From positions 1 through 64,000 of the forward strand of contig NZ_RHHT01000026.1 of assembly GCF_003710985.1 (NCBI RefSeq): a stretch of 64,000 nt of DNA, read 5' to 3'. Made by a program: the position numbers and the translations under genes. Origin of the DNA: Brevibacillus panacihumi. Lineage in GTDB: Bacteria > Bacillota > Bacilli > Brevibacillales > Brevibacillaceae. This document shows positions 47,562 through 56,044 of the stretch, piece after piece; position 1 is the stretch's first letter, and every line of letters starts with the position of its first letter. The notes below the pieces were generated by a model. That model worked only from the letters and a program-made list of their open reading frames with translations, was not told the origin of the DNA and ran no database searches.

Positions 47562-48893
47562 TTAGAAAATCAGGAAGCCGAGGCTGATAATGGCTCCCGT
47601 CACAAACAGCAGCATCAGACAGTATCCCATGATGTCACGCGCCCCCAGTCCAGCCAGCGCCAGAACAGGCAATGCCCAGAATGGCTGGATCAGGTTGGTC
47701 CAGGCATCGCCCCAGGCAATCGCCATCGCGACTTTGGCATGGGAAACGCCAAGCTCTGTCGCCACCGGCAGCATGATTGGCGCTTGCACAGCCCACTGTC
47801 CGCCGCCGGATGGAATAAAGATGTTGAGCAAGCCTGCGCTCCAGAAGGTGAACAGCGGGAACGTGGTCGGCGTGGAGATGCTGATAAACCATTGGGACAT
47901 GGTTGCAGCCAGCCCTGACGCCGTAATCATGCCGATGATCCCGGCGTAAAACGGAAACTGTACCACGATCCCGCTCGTCGTCTTGACCGCTTCGTTCATC
48001 GCATCCAAAAATTTGCGCGGTGTACCGTGCAGCAAGATCCCCAGGAACAAAAAGGCCATGATGACGACATCCAGATTCAACGAAAAGCCTTTTTCTGCAA
48101 AATAGGAAACAAGATAGACAATTCCCATTAACGATACCAGGATCGAAAGAAGCTTGCTGTTTTCCATCTTCGCAGCCGGGCTGTTGGCGTCCATTGCCTC
48201 TGCACCAGCTGCTGTCTCTTCCACCGCGGCTCCTTGCCCATTGAAGACAATACGGTCTTTTTCCGCAGGCATCATCAGCCGGTTCACGATCGGAAGTACT
48301 ATCATGATTGCGATCACAATCGCCAGGTTCATCACAGAGAACATGGTTTCACTCGTTGGAATAATCCCGATGACATCCTGCATGCTGTGATTTTCAGTAG
48401 CAATGGTCAACGGCACGGAGCCAGCCAAGCCGCCGTGCCAGACGACGAATCCGCTGTACGCGCTGGCTACCAGCAGACGATAGTCTACCTTCGCGACCTG
48501 ATTCGCCAATTCACGCGCAAGCAATGCGCTGATGACAAGCCCGAAGCCCCAGTTGATCCAGTTGGCCACACAGGAGACCAACGTGACGAGGACAATTGCC
48601 TGCCCCGGCGATTTGGCGAGGCCAGCCAGGGAGCGCAGTCCTTTTTTACAGATATCCGTACTGGCCAAGGTATGTCCGGTAATGAGGATCAGCACCATCT
48701 GCATCGTAAAGCCGAGCAGAGACCAGAACCCGCCTCCCCAAAAACCGATCATCTCCATCGGCGACTTGCCGTTGATGAAAATGCCTCCCAGGAAAACGAT
48801 AAAGGTAAGAATGACAGCAAACAAGAAGGCATCCGGCAAATAGCGCTGCACCATTTTTACAGATGCGTTGGTTAGGACTCTAAACACATGCAT
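47562..48893 (-). CDS. atoE: Short-chain fatty acid transporter, AtoE family
   Basis: A 443-residue integral membrane protein of the AtoE family, which imports acetoacetate, butyrate and related acids. Ten or more helices. Typical stretches: NASVKMVQRYLPDAFLFAVILTF, WGGGFWSLLGFTMQMVLILITGHTLA, INWGFGLVISALLARE and the late FIPSGGGQWAVQAPIMLPVA. Start ATG 48893 or GTG 48887: AGGAAGGGG fits both, and TTG 48911 lies upstream of the site. A sigma-54 promoter stands 41 bases upstream, and AtoS/AtoC-like regulators are encoded directly beyond. No atoDAB enzyme genes are present. Confidence 0.92.
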   Translation of the reverse strand: MHVFRVLTNASVKMVQRYLPDAFLFAVILTFIVFLGGIFINGKSPMEMIGFWGGGFWSLLGFTMQMVLILITGHTLASTDICKKGLRSLAGLAKSPGQAIVLVTLVSCVANWINWGFGLVISALLARELANQVAKVDYRLLVASAYSGFVVWHGGLAGSVPLTIATENHSMQDVIGIIPTSETMFSVMNLAIVIAIMIVLPIVNRLMMPAEKDRIVFNGQGAAVEETAAGAEAMDANSPAAKMENSKLLSILVSLMGIVYLVSYFAEKGFSLNLDVVIMAFLFLGILLHGTPRKFLDAMNEAVKTTSGIVVQFPFYAGIIGMITASGLAATMSQWFISISTPTTFPLFTFWSAGLLNIFIPSGGGQWAVQAPIMLPVATELGVSHAKVAMAIAWGDAWTNLIQPFWALPVLALAGLGARDIMGYCLMLLFVTGAIISLGFLIF

Positions 48894-48930
48894 ACCCCTT
48901 CCTAAAAACAAATCATTTCGTGTTTTAGGT

Positions 48931-48950
48931 ATTGCAAGAGGTATGCCAAA
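48931..48950 (-). promoter_or_regulatory. Sigma-54 (SigL) promoter of atoE
   Basis: On the minus strand TTTGGCATACCTCTTGCAAT matches TGGCAC-N5-TTGCA closely: GG and GC are separated by exactly 10 bases and the -12 part is a perfect TTGCA. The -12 element is 41 bases before the ATG. Confidence 0.88.
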
Positions 48951-48978
48951 GACAAAAAGTTATTTAAATCGACAAAAT

Positions 48979-48992
48979 TGAATGCGTTTACA
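48979..48992. promoter_or_regulatory. cre-like site (CcpA) upstream of the atoE promoter
   Basis: TGAATGCGTTTACA differs from the cre consensus TGWAARCGYTWNCW at one defined position. It lies about 30 bases upstream of the -24 element, where CcpA could block activator access or DNA looping. Confidence 0.5.
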
Positions 48993-49021
48993 TGATCTGC
49001 GTATAGGGAAATGACTACTTT

Positions 49022-49050
49022 TTGCACACCTTGTGACCAACTTGCGCACT
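49022..49050. promoter_or_regulatory. Candidate enhancer: direct repeats TTGCRCAC, 20 bp apart
   Basis: TTGCACAC (49022-49029) and TTGCGCAC (49042-49049) are 20 bases apart, two helical turns, with CACA-N3-TGTG between. They lie about 80-105 bases before the sigma-54 promoter and overlap the end of the AtoC-like gene, a usual enhancer distance. The assignment is a guess from position. Confidence 0.4.
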
Positions 49051-50444
49051 CATGCTTGTTCTTCCTCGCTCATTTCCAAGCCGTACATTTCGATCTTGTA
49101 CAGCAGGGCGCGACGAGAAATGCCCAGCCGCTTCGCCGTTTGCAGCTTGTTGCCTCGCTCTTTGCGCAAAGCGCGGGCGATTGCTTCCCGCTCTACCTCC
49201 TGAAGGATCTCGCGCATCGTCCGTCCCTCATAGCGGATGCCTGAAACAGGCGCTGGCTGATCCGCCGCGCCGGCTTCCTGCAGATGTCCCCGGACATGCT
49301 CCGGGAGTATGGATGGTCCGCTGGCGAGAATAACGGCTCTTTCGATAGTGTTTTCCAGTTGGCGCACATTGCCGGGCCAGTGGTATCCCAGCAGCAGTTC
49401 CATCGTGGCTTGAGACAAATACAGACCTTCCTTTCCCGCCTCCCTGCTGTACTTGGCTAGGAAGTGGCGAATTAGGAGAGGAATGTCTTCTTTGCGCTCG
49501 CGCAGCGGGGGCATGTGGATCGGCACCACATTCAGCCGGTAATAGAGATCCTCGCGAAACAGCTCCTGCCGTATCCGCTCTTGCAGATTGCGATTGGTTG
49601 CCGCAATCACGCGAACATCGATAGAGATCGGCTCTACTCCTCCAAGCCGGATCAGCTTTCGATCCTGCAAGACACGCAGCAATTTGACTTGCAAAGCAGG
49701 ACTTAGCTCGCCTACCTCGTCCAGGAACAAGGTTCCCCCATCAGCCAGCTCAAACATGCCCTGCTTGCGTCCAACTGCACCGGTAAACGCTCCTCGTTCG
49801 TAGCCGAACAATTCACTCTCCAGCAGATTTTCCGGAATGGCGCCGCAGTTGACCGGAATGAGCGGCTGACTGGCCCTCGGACTGTTGGCGTGAATCGCAC
49901 GGGCGATCAGCTCCTTTCCCGTCCCGCTTTCACCCTGGATCAGAACATTTGCTTTCGACATGCTCACCCTGCCGACCAGCTTGTACACATTTTGCATCGC
50001 GGGACTAAGCCCGATCAGCCCTGATCTCTCTTGTCCCTCATCGCCAGACTCTTGTCCCGGGAGCAGCTCCTCGTACTCCGAATGCACGAGGGCGTCGGCT
50101 ACCACCTGCTTGACCGCAGCCAAATCAAACGGCTTTTGAATGTAATCGAATGCCCCCAGCCGCATCGCTTCCATCACATCGCTGGCGGAACCATACGCGG
50201 TCATCATGACAACTCTCGGAGGGGTTCCGTCCAGCTGCTTCATCCGGCGCAAGGTCTCCATCCCATCCATCACAGGCATCCGCAGATCCAGCAGGACCAC
50301 TTCCGGACGAAAGCTCTCCACCTGCATCAACGCTTCATCGCCGCTCGCCGCTTCCTTGATGTCATATCCGACTTTGCCAAGTGTCGTCGACAAGGCTTTG
50401 CGTACATTCGCTTCATCATCGACTAACAAAACACGTCGTCTCAT
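49050..50444 (-). CDS. NtrC-family response regulator (AtoC-like, sigma-54 activator)
   Basis: A 464-residue regulator in three parts. Receiver: VLLVDDEANVRKALS, phospho-Asp in VVLLDLRMPVMDGME, and Lys in DYIQKPFDLAAVK. AAA+ core: Walker A GESGTGKELIARAIH, GAFTGA in YERGAFTGAVGRKQG, Walker B LFLDEVGELSP. C-terminal Fis HTH: LQTAKRLGISRRALLYKIEM. Phosphorylated forms assemble on enhancers to activate sigma-54 polymerase. It overlaps the kinase gene by 4 bases. The sigma-54 promoter next door indicates atoE as target. Confidence 0.94.
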   Translation of the reverse strand: MRRRVLLVDDEANVRKALSTTLGKVGYDIKEAASGDEALMQVESFRPEVVLLDLRMPVMDGMETLRRMKQLDGTPPRVVMMTAYGSASDVMEAMRLGAFDYIQKPFDLAAVKQVVADALVHSEYEELLPGQESGDEGQERSGLIGLSPAMQNVYKLVGRVSMSKANVLIQGESGTGKELIARAIHANSPRASQPLIPVNCGAIPENLLESELFGYERGAFTGAVGRKQGMFELADGGTLFLDEVGELSPALQVKLLRVLQDRKLIRLGGVEPISIDVRVIAATNRNLQERIRQELFREDLYYRLNVVPIHMPPLRERKEDIPLLIRHFLAKYSREAGKEGLYLSQATMELLLGYHWPGNVRQLENTIERAVILASGPSILPEHVRGHLQEAGAADQPAPVSGIRYEGRTMREILQEVEREAIARALRKERGNKLQTAKRLGISRRALLYKIEMYGLEMSEEEQA

Positions 50445-52261
50445 AAGCCTTCCTCCTCTCTTCCAGTTGGCAATTCTACGGTAAAGCGGACGCCTTCCGC
50501 GATATTTTCGGCGTAGATATGACCGCCGTACGCCTGCACGATGCGCTGTGAAATCGCAAGTCCCAGCCCAGTTCCGGCCGGCTTTGTAGTAAAAAATGGT
50601 TCAAAGATCGCAAACAGATTTTCCTTGGAAATCGCAGAGCCTTCATTGCTCACATGGATGCAGACATGATCTGCCAGCCTTTCTGTCTCGATCCAGACCT
50701 TCTTGCCCGCTGGTGCGGCTTGCAGAGCATTGAGCAAAATATTGAGAAAGACCTGTGTCAACAACTCCGGTGAAGCAAGCACCAGCGGCAGATTCGCTGG
50801 TATCTCCGTCCGAATGGATATTCCTTTTTGTGCTGCGTTGCGCTGAACCAGCTTGACGGAGCGGCTGATGACCTGCTCCAGGCTGACCCAGGCATGGGTT
50901 TCCTCCGAAGGCCGTGAAAACATCAGAAGTTCGTCCGCAAAACGATTGAGCCGCTCGACCTCCTCCATAATGATGCTGGTATATTCGCGACTGTCGTGCT
51001 TGTCAGGCAATTCTTCCTCGATGATCTGCGTAAATGCTTTGATGGAGGTCAGCGGATTGCGCACCTCATGAGCGATGCTTGTCGCCCATTCGCCGATCAC
51101 CGCCAGCCGCTCCGCCTGAGCCAATCGTGCCTCCATCTGCTTCCACTCCGTACGGTCCTCCAGGACTACGATCACTCCCAGAACCTCGTCCATTGTTCCT
51201 TTCCACGTCGACGTGCTCACCTTGATATATAGCAGCCCGCGCTCCGAGTGCGGATGCCGCCATTCCAGCTCCTGATTCGTCTCGGCGTTTTGCAGCGCCT
51301 GTGTAATCATATCGAGCAGCACCGGACTATGGGCGAAAACCTGCTCGTACCGCTCTCCTCTCGCCTCGTTCTCCAATCCGGTCAGACTGGCAGCAGACCC
51401 ATTCCAGGCTGTCAGGCGTCCATCCTGATCCAGGGCGATCACGCCGTTTTCCATGCTATCCATCATCGTTTCCGTATGACTGCGGCTCGCCTGCAAATCA
51501 CTGGCCAGTTTGTTGATCGCGCTTGTTATTTCACCCGGCTCGCCTTCCAGACGCTTCATGCGAAAGGACAAATCAAAGCTGAGCCGTCTCAGCCCGCTTT
51601 TGATCTCCGCCAAAATAACTTCCAGCCGATGTACCAGAAGACCGCTGACAACTGCTGCAACGATACAGCCGATCCCCAAAATGATGTAAATACTCTGCCT
51701 CATCCCGGTCAATTGCACGTCGATGCTGGACATCAATTCATTGGCCCATACATAGCCGATGATATCTCCATCCCGAATGAGCGGAATCATGGCGTTCATG
51801 ATATTGCCTCGAACCTGCTGACCGATAACCACATCCGGCTGCCGTGTCCTTAATACCTCTCTACCCGGGTGATCCGGCGCAATCGATTTGCCGACATGCG
51901 AGCTTTCCGTGCCAGGACCATACGTCAGGATCGCATCCAGCTCTTTTGCGTAATACCCTACCCCGATACCCGGATGCGCGGCCGCTATTTCATTTGTAAG
52001 CGGTTCCAGCTTGCTGTTCAACAAGCGGATTTTCTCCTCACGGGAGGCATTCGTTCCCCCCATCTCCGCGATCATTTCCTCATAGGTTTGCGTCAAGGCA
52101 AAATCCATCTGCTCCGTAATCGCAATCAGCTTCTGCTTTTTTTCATCCAACAATGCTTGCTCCGCTGCTTTCTGCAGGACGATACCAGTGATGAGAATCG
52201 GGAGAACCGTCGCTGCAATGACGGATACAACAAAGCGGAGGCGGTACAAATACGCTTTCAC
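50441..52261 (-). CDS. Sensor histidine kinase (AtoS-like)
   Basis: A 606-residue sensor kinase. A first helix (FVVSVIAATVLPILITGIVL), an extracytoplasmic single-Cache-type sensor region (about 40-185, GIGVGYYAKELDAILTYGPGTE), a second helix (IYIILGIGCIVAAVVSGLLV), a HAMP-like linker, a PAS domain (SMENGVIALDQDGRLTAWNG), HisKA with His in SIAHEVRNPLTSIKAF, and the ATPase with NILLNALQAAP and GTGLGLAISQRIVQAYGG. The Cache region may sense a small carboxylate. It is the first gene of the two-gene operon. Confidence 0.93.
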   Translation of the reverse strand: MKAYLYRLRFVVSVIAATVLPILITGIVLQKAAEQALLDEKKQKLIAITEQMDFALTQTYEEMIAEMGGTNASREEKIRLLNSKLEPLTNEIAAAHPGIGVGYYAKELDAILTYGPGTESSHVGKSIAPDHPGREVLRTRQPDVVIGQQVRGNIMNAMIPLIRDGDIIGYVWANELMSSIDVQLTGMRQSIYIILGIGCIVAAVVSGLLVHRLEVILAEIKSGLRRLSFDLSFRMKRLEGEPGEITSAINKLASDLQASRSHTETMMDSMENGVIALDQDGRLTAWNGSAASLTGLENEARGERYEQVFAHSPVLLDMITQALQNAETNQELEWRHPHSERGLLYIKVSTSTWKGTMDEVLGVIVVLEDRTEWKQMEARLAQAERLAVIGEWATSIAHEVRNPLTSIKAFTQIIEEELPDKHDSREYTSIIMEEVERLNRFADELLMFSRPSEETHAWVSLEQVISRSVKLVQRNAAQKGISIRTEIPANLPLVLASPELLTQVFLNILLNALQAAPAGKKVWIETERLADHVCIHVSNEGSAISKENLFAIFEPFFTTKPAGTGLGLAISQRIVQAYGGHIYAENIAEGVRFTVELPTGREEEGL

Positions 52262-52373
52262 TTCTATCCACCTCGCTTTTTCTACCTCAGTGTACGTTAT
52301 TCTGCTATTTTAACATAGGACCGAATTCGTCCGGAACACAGTGTACCGACCGCCTCTGCCTGGAAATACTGAG

Positions 52374-52438
52374 CAAAAAAAAATCGCTTATTTTCCATTC
52401 AAGGAGGATCCTCGCCTCCTTTTGAAAATAAGCGATTT
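52374..52438 (-). terminator. Terminator after the alpha/beta hydrolase gene
   Basis: AAATCGCTTATTTTC (52381-52395) pairs perfectly with GAAAATAAGCGATTT (52424-52438), with an inner AAGGAGG/CCTCCTT helix. On the minus strand a run of nine T follows, ending the hydrolase transcript. Confidence 0.92.
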
Positions 52439-52453
52439 CTCTTTTGTTCCCGC

Positions 52454-53266
52454 TTAAACAGCGAGATGGGACATAATGCCTGTCTGTCTTTTGATCCAGC
52501 CTGCCGTACTGGCGATCAGCTTTTGGTAGCCTTCTGTAGAGGAGAAGGTATGATCGGCGCCAAGCACGATCTCGCTTTCGGAGCTGCCCTTCTGGCGCAA
52601 GCGCAGCTCCCGTTCATAATGAAACATCGCATCCAGCGGGATCACATCGTCCCGATTGCCATGCAGCAGCAGGATGTCCCCGGTAAAATGAGCAGCCTGA
52701 GACAGCGGTTGGGCAGCTTGAAGGGATTGGAAAAAGCCTTTCCCAAGCTGGTAGCCCAGATAATCGGTGTGACCTGTCGCCAAAGCTTCCTGATACCTCT
52801 GTGCCCCTACGATACGGGTAATATCTTCATACGGACGCGCTGCCGCAGCCCACAGCACCAGCGATCGAATACGCGGCTCCTGACTGGCAGCAATCATCGC
52901 TACTGCTCCGCCCAGGCTGTGTCCCAGCAGTACAACCCTGCTCGTGTCCACGCGCTCCAATTGAAACGCGTAGCGGAGAACGTCACGTGTCTGTTGCAGC
53001 AACACGTCAATTCCTCCGGCACCGTATTCTCCGTCGCTCTCACCGCAGCCCCCGTAGTCAAAACGAAGCACAGCCCAGCCCTGGTCGGCCAAATCGCGGG
53101 CTGCCTTGACGAACAAACGGTTCACACCAACCCGGCTGCCAACAAATCCGTGGCAGATCACGACAAGCGGATACTTGGATGACCCCTTGCCTGCGAAGGA
53201 AGCCGGTTCGTGAAGCGTCGCTGCCAAGGAAATACTGCCACTTTTGATGTGGAATGTCCGTTCCAT
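52454..53266 (-). CDS. Alpha/beta hydrolase (serine esterase/peptidase-like)
   Basis: A 270-residue cytosolic alpha/beta hydrolase. The nucleophile elbow is GHSLGG in RVVLLGHSLGGAVAMIAAS. The oxyanion loop lies in VVICHGFVGSRVGVNRLF, the catalytic Asp in LLLHGNRDDVIPLDAMF and the catalytic His in VLGADHTFSS. Substrate unknown; the fold resembles family S9/DLH-type esterases. ATG 53266 is chosen because GAGGTG lies 6 bases upstream; a GTG 9 bases earlier is possible. Flanked by terminators, so monocistronic. Confidence 0.9.
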   Translation of the reverse strand: MERTFHIKSGSISLAATLHEPASFAGKGSSKYPLVVICHGFVGSRVGVNRLFVKAARDLADQGWAVLRFDYGGCGESDGEYGAGGIDVLLQQTRDVLRYAFQLERVDTSRVVLLGHSLGGAVAMIAASQEPRIRSLVLWAAAARPYEDITRIVGAQRYQEALATGHTDYLGYQLGKGFFQSLQAAQPLSQAAHFTGDILLLHGNRDDVIPLDAMFHYERELRLRQKGSSESEIVLGADHTFSSTEGYQKLIASTAGWIKRQTGIMSHLAV

Positions 53267-53370
53267 TCCTTTCACCTCATTTATATTTCATTAATTCCGA
53301 TTTGTTTACTTTGTTATAAGCCTATTATCCCCCTATCTCCCCTTCCTTGTCAAGGTATCGCGGTACTACG

Positions 53371-53405
53371 CAAAAAAGGATAACGCCCGTTACGGCACTA
53401 TCCTT
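53371..53405 (-). terminator. Terminator of motAB
   Basis: On the minus strand AAGGATAGTGCC pairs with GGCGTTATCCTT, followed by TTTTGCG. It lies 18 bases after the motB stop. Confidence 0.85.
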
Positions 53406-53422
53406 TCTGCTATTATCGACTA

Positions 53423-54226
53423 TTATGGATTGATGCTGTTCTTGGGAGTAGAAGCCATATCACGCAGGATGGCTACCTCTACCCGACGGTTCTTGGCTCG
53501 TCCTTCTGCCGAGGTATTCGGTGCGACCGGATGATACTCTCCCATTCCGGTTGCGCTGAATTTTGACGGGTCCAGATTGGGGTTTTCCAGAAGGACCTTT
53601 AAGAAGTTGACGGAGCGCTTGACGCTCAAATCCCAGTTGGAAGGAAACTCTGCGCGGTTGATCGGCACATTGTCCGTGTGTCCCGTAACCGTTACTTTCT
53701 TCGGATGTGGGACGAGCATGGTCGCCATCTCCGTCGCCAGCTTACGCGCTTCCGGCTTCAGATCTGCCTTCCCCGAGTCAAACAGCGCATTGTCCAGGAT
53801 CGTGATCAGCAACCCCTCTTCCGTCATCTTGGTCTGGAGCTTGTCCTCCAGCTTGTTCGTCTTGATGTACCCCTCGAGCTGCGATTGCAGCTGCTTCAGG
53901 TCCTCTGTCTCTTTGCGGATGGCTTCCTCCAGCTTCTTCTCTTCCTCTGTCTTCTCTGCCTCCTGTGCTCCCTTGTGCAAGGTCTGTTGGGCCATAAGGG
54001 GGTCAAGCGGGACCGGGCTCGGCTGATTCAAGACGCCTACCCCGCCGTTCAATGCGACATTGAAGGACTTCACCATCTGGTCGAACTTCTTCGCATCCAT
54101 CTCGCTGGATGCAAACAACACGATGAACAGCGCCAGAAGAAGAGTGAGAATATCAGCGTACGGAATCAGCCAAGACTCGTCCACATGTTCTTCATGCGGA
54201 GGACTTTTCTTCGGTCGTTTAGCCAT
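53423..54226 (-). CDS. motB: Flagellar stator protein MotB
   Basis: A 267-residue stator subunit. One N-terminal helix holds the proton-conducting Asp in LIPYADILTLLLALFIVLFAS (Asp about residue 23). A plug and linker with a charged coiled coil follow (EKTEEEKKLEEAIRKETEDL). The C-terminal OmpA-like peptidoglycan-binding domain (about 140-255) has VTGHTDNVPINRAEFPSNWDLSVKRSVN and GMGEYHPVAPNTSAEGRAKNRRVE. With MotA it forms the MotA5B2 stator powered by H+. It overlaps motA by 8 bases. Confidence 0.95.
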   Translation of the reverse strand: MAKRPKKSPPHEEHVDESWLIPYADILTLLLALFIVLFASSEMDAKKFDQMVKSFNVALNGGVGVLNQPSPVPLDPLMAQQTLHKGAQEAEKTEEEKKLEEAIRKETEDLKQLQSQLEGYIKTNKLEDKLQTKMTEEGLLITILDNALFDSGKADLKPEARKLATEMATMLVPHPKKVTVTGHTDNVPINRAEFPSNWDLSVKRSVNFLKVLLENPNLDPSKFSATGMGEYHPVAPNTSAEGRAKNRRVEVAILRDMASTPKNSINP

Positions 54227-55022
54227 TTACCGCAGCTCCTTCCTCCTTTGTCTCCTCCTTGACATCAGCGCGCTCCTTGAACGGAATGTAGACAAGCAGC
54301 TTTTGCTCGATCGCGGCTGGGGAGACCCCGGCTTGAATGGAGAGAAGTCCCTCTACCATGATTTTTTTGATTTCGATTTCCTGCTTGGATTTGCGTTTCA
54401 ATTTATTGGCGAATGGATGCCAGAGAACATAACCGGTAAAAATCCCGAGCAGCGTCGCGACGAACGCAGCCGAAATGGAGAGGCCGAGCGCGTCAATATC
54501 GCTCAGGTTGCCAAGCGCCGAGATGAGACCTACGACCGCGCCCAACACCCCAAGCGTCGGAGCATACGAACCTGCCTGCGTGAAAATCAAGGCGTTGGCG
54601 TGATGCCGCTCTTCAATCGCGTGGATCTCTTCATTCAGCACATCTCGCACAAAATCAGGCTCTCCACCGTCAATGATCATTTTCATTCCGTTGCGCAGGA
54701 ATGGGTCTTCGATTTCATCCGAAGTGTTTTCCAAAGCAAGCAGGCCCTCGCGGCGGGCAATGGAAGCCCAGTTCATGAATTGACCAATCAGTTCACGTTT
54801 TTCAGGGAGTTTCCGCTCGGTAAACAGAATTTTGAACAAAGCAGGTACCCGCTTTACCTCTGACAAGGGAAACGCATTTAAAATTGCGGCGATAGTACCC
54901 ACGATAATAATCATGAAGGCAGCACCGTTCAGCAGCGCTGCCGGGCTGGCGTGTTTCAAGATCATCCCGACAACTACGGCCACGACTCCTAGTACGACAC
55001 CTATTACGGTCGATTTTTCCAT
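54219..55022 (-). CDS. motA: Flagellar stator protein MotA
   Basis: A 267-residue membrane protein with four helices (VIGVVLGVVAVVVGMIL, LNGAAFMIIIVGTIAAILNAF, APTLGVLGAVVGLISALG, AAFVATLLGIFTGYVLWHP). The cytosolic loop REGLLALENTSDEIEDPFLRNG contains the charged residues that contact FliG. It forms the pentamer around MotB and turns the rotor. No clear sigma-D promoter is visible upstream. A PilZ flagellar-brake gene at 16.6 kb may act on this stator. Confidence 0.95.
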   Translation of the reverse strand: MEKSTVIGVVLGVVAVVVGMILKHASPAALLNGAAFMIIIVGTIAAILNAFPLSEVKRVPALFKILFTERKLPEKRELIGQFMNWASIARREGLLALENTSDEIEDPFLRNGMKMIIDGGEPDFVRDVLNEEIHAIEERHHANALIFTQAGSYAPTLGVLGAVVGLISALGNLSDIDALGLSISAAFVATLLGIFTGYVLWHPFANKLKRKSKQEIEIKKIMVEGLLSIQAGVSPAAIEQKLLVYIPFKERADVKEETKEEGAAVNG

Positions 55023-55145
55023 TGTGACACTCCCTAACTTCCGTAATCAAATCTATCTATATATGGTTTCGGTAATTTGGTGTCGATTTGTGAGAGGAAG
55101 TTGCGTAAAAATCGGAACTCTTTTTGAACGTTTCCCGATCCATCC

Positions 55146-55877
55146 CTATTTCAGCCATTCCGTAAGCCCGATCATCACCAGCAAACCAATAATAAAGGAG
55201 AGGGTAGCCGCTCCGGCGTGACCATCGCCGTGACTCTCCGGAATCAATTCCTTGTAGACAATAAACAGCATGGCTCCTGCCGCGAAGGACAAGCCGTACG
55301 GCACCAATCCATCTACAACATTCGTCAAATAGTACCCGCTGATGGCTGACACGACCTCCACCGAACCCGTCATCGTCGCCAGAAAAAAAGCCTTGAGTCT
55401 GCTCACGCGCTGATTGATCAAAAAAAGCGCCACAAGGAACCCCTCAGGCGCGTTCTGAAGTCCGATCGCCAAGGCTATCAGTCCGCCAAGGCCGTTCTGG
55501 TCGCCGGAGTAGCTGACGCCGACGGACAAGCCTTCAGGAATATTGTGCAGGGTGATCGCCGAAAGAACCAATATCGCCTGGGTATCCATCGAGAGATTCA
55601 ATTGCGAGTGCTCCAGGTCAATGTGCGGAATGACGCTTTCCAGAAGAGTCAGCACCAGCATGCCGGTCAGCACGCCCAAGCAGACGATCAGAAAGCTGTC
55701 TTTGCTCAGCGCTTGGGGGATCAGGCTGAATGTCGCAGCCGCCATCATGATCCCGGCCGTAAAGGCCAGCAGAATATCCCGCCAGCGATGCGTGACGGTC
55801 CGGAAAAAGAGAATCGGCAGTGCTCCCGCTCCGGTCGCCATCGCCGATAAAATGCTTCCCATCAATAGGTCTTCCAT
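55146..55877 (-). CDS. ZIP-family metal transporter (GufA-like)
   Basis: A 243-residue ZIP protein with eight helices. The two metal-site motifs are ILVLSAITLHNIPEGLSVGVSYSG (helix 4, HNIPEG) and LIALAIGLQNAPEGFLVALFLI (helix 5, here QNAPEG). ATG 55877 is used because a G-rich site precedes it; the longer frame extends into the divergent gene's promoter. It likely imports Zn2+ or Fe2+. Divergent from the N-methyl amino acid oxidase gene. Confidence 0.9.
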   Translation of the reverse strand: MEDLLMGSILSAMATGAGALPILFFRTVTHRWRDILLAFTAGIMMAAATFSLIPQALSKDSFLIVCLGVLTGMLVLTLLESVIPHIDLEHSQLNLSMDTQAILVLSAITLHNIPEGLSVGVSYSGDQNGLGGLIALAIGLQNAPEGFLVALFLINQRVSRLKAFFLATMTGSVEVVSAISGYYLTNVVDGLVPYGLSFAAGAMLFIVYKELIPESHGDGHAGAATLSFIIGLLVMIGLTEWLK

Positions 55878-56044
55878 GCCAGTACCCCCGCTACCCGATC
55901 TGCCGTTCGTACTGCTGTCAAAGCAGCCCTTTTTGCTGGACTTCTTGTACAGCTCTGTCATTATCACTATCATAGTGCGTAAGATCAGAAAACATGCACA
56001 ATTTGAACTCAACCAGCCATACGTGAATAAAGGGGAGAACCGGG

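Noticed and set aside
55022..55110. Sigma-D promoter for motAB
   Set aside because: CAAA-N14-CCGAAACC on the minus strand is only a poor match to TAAA-N15-GCCGATAA, too weak to call.
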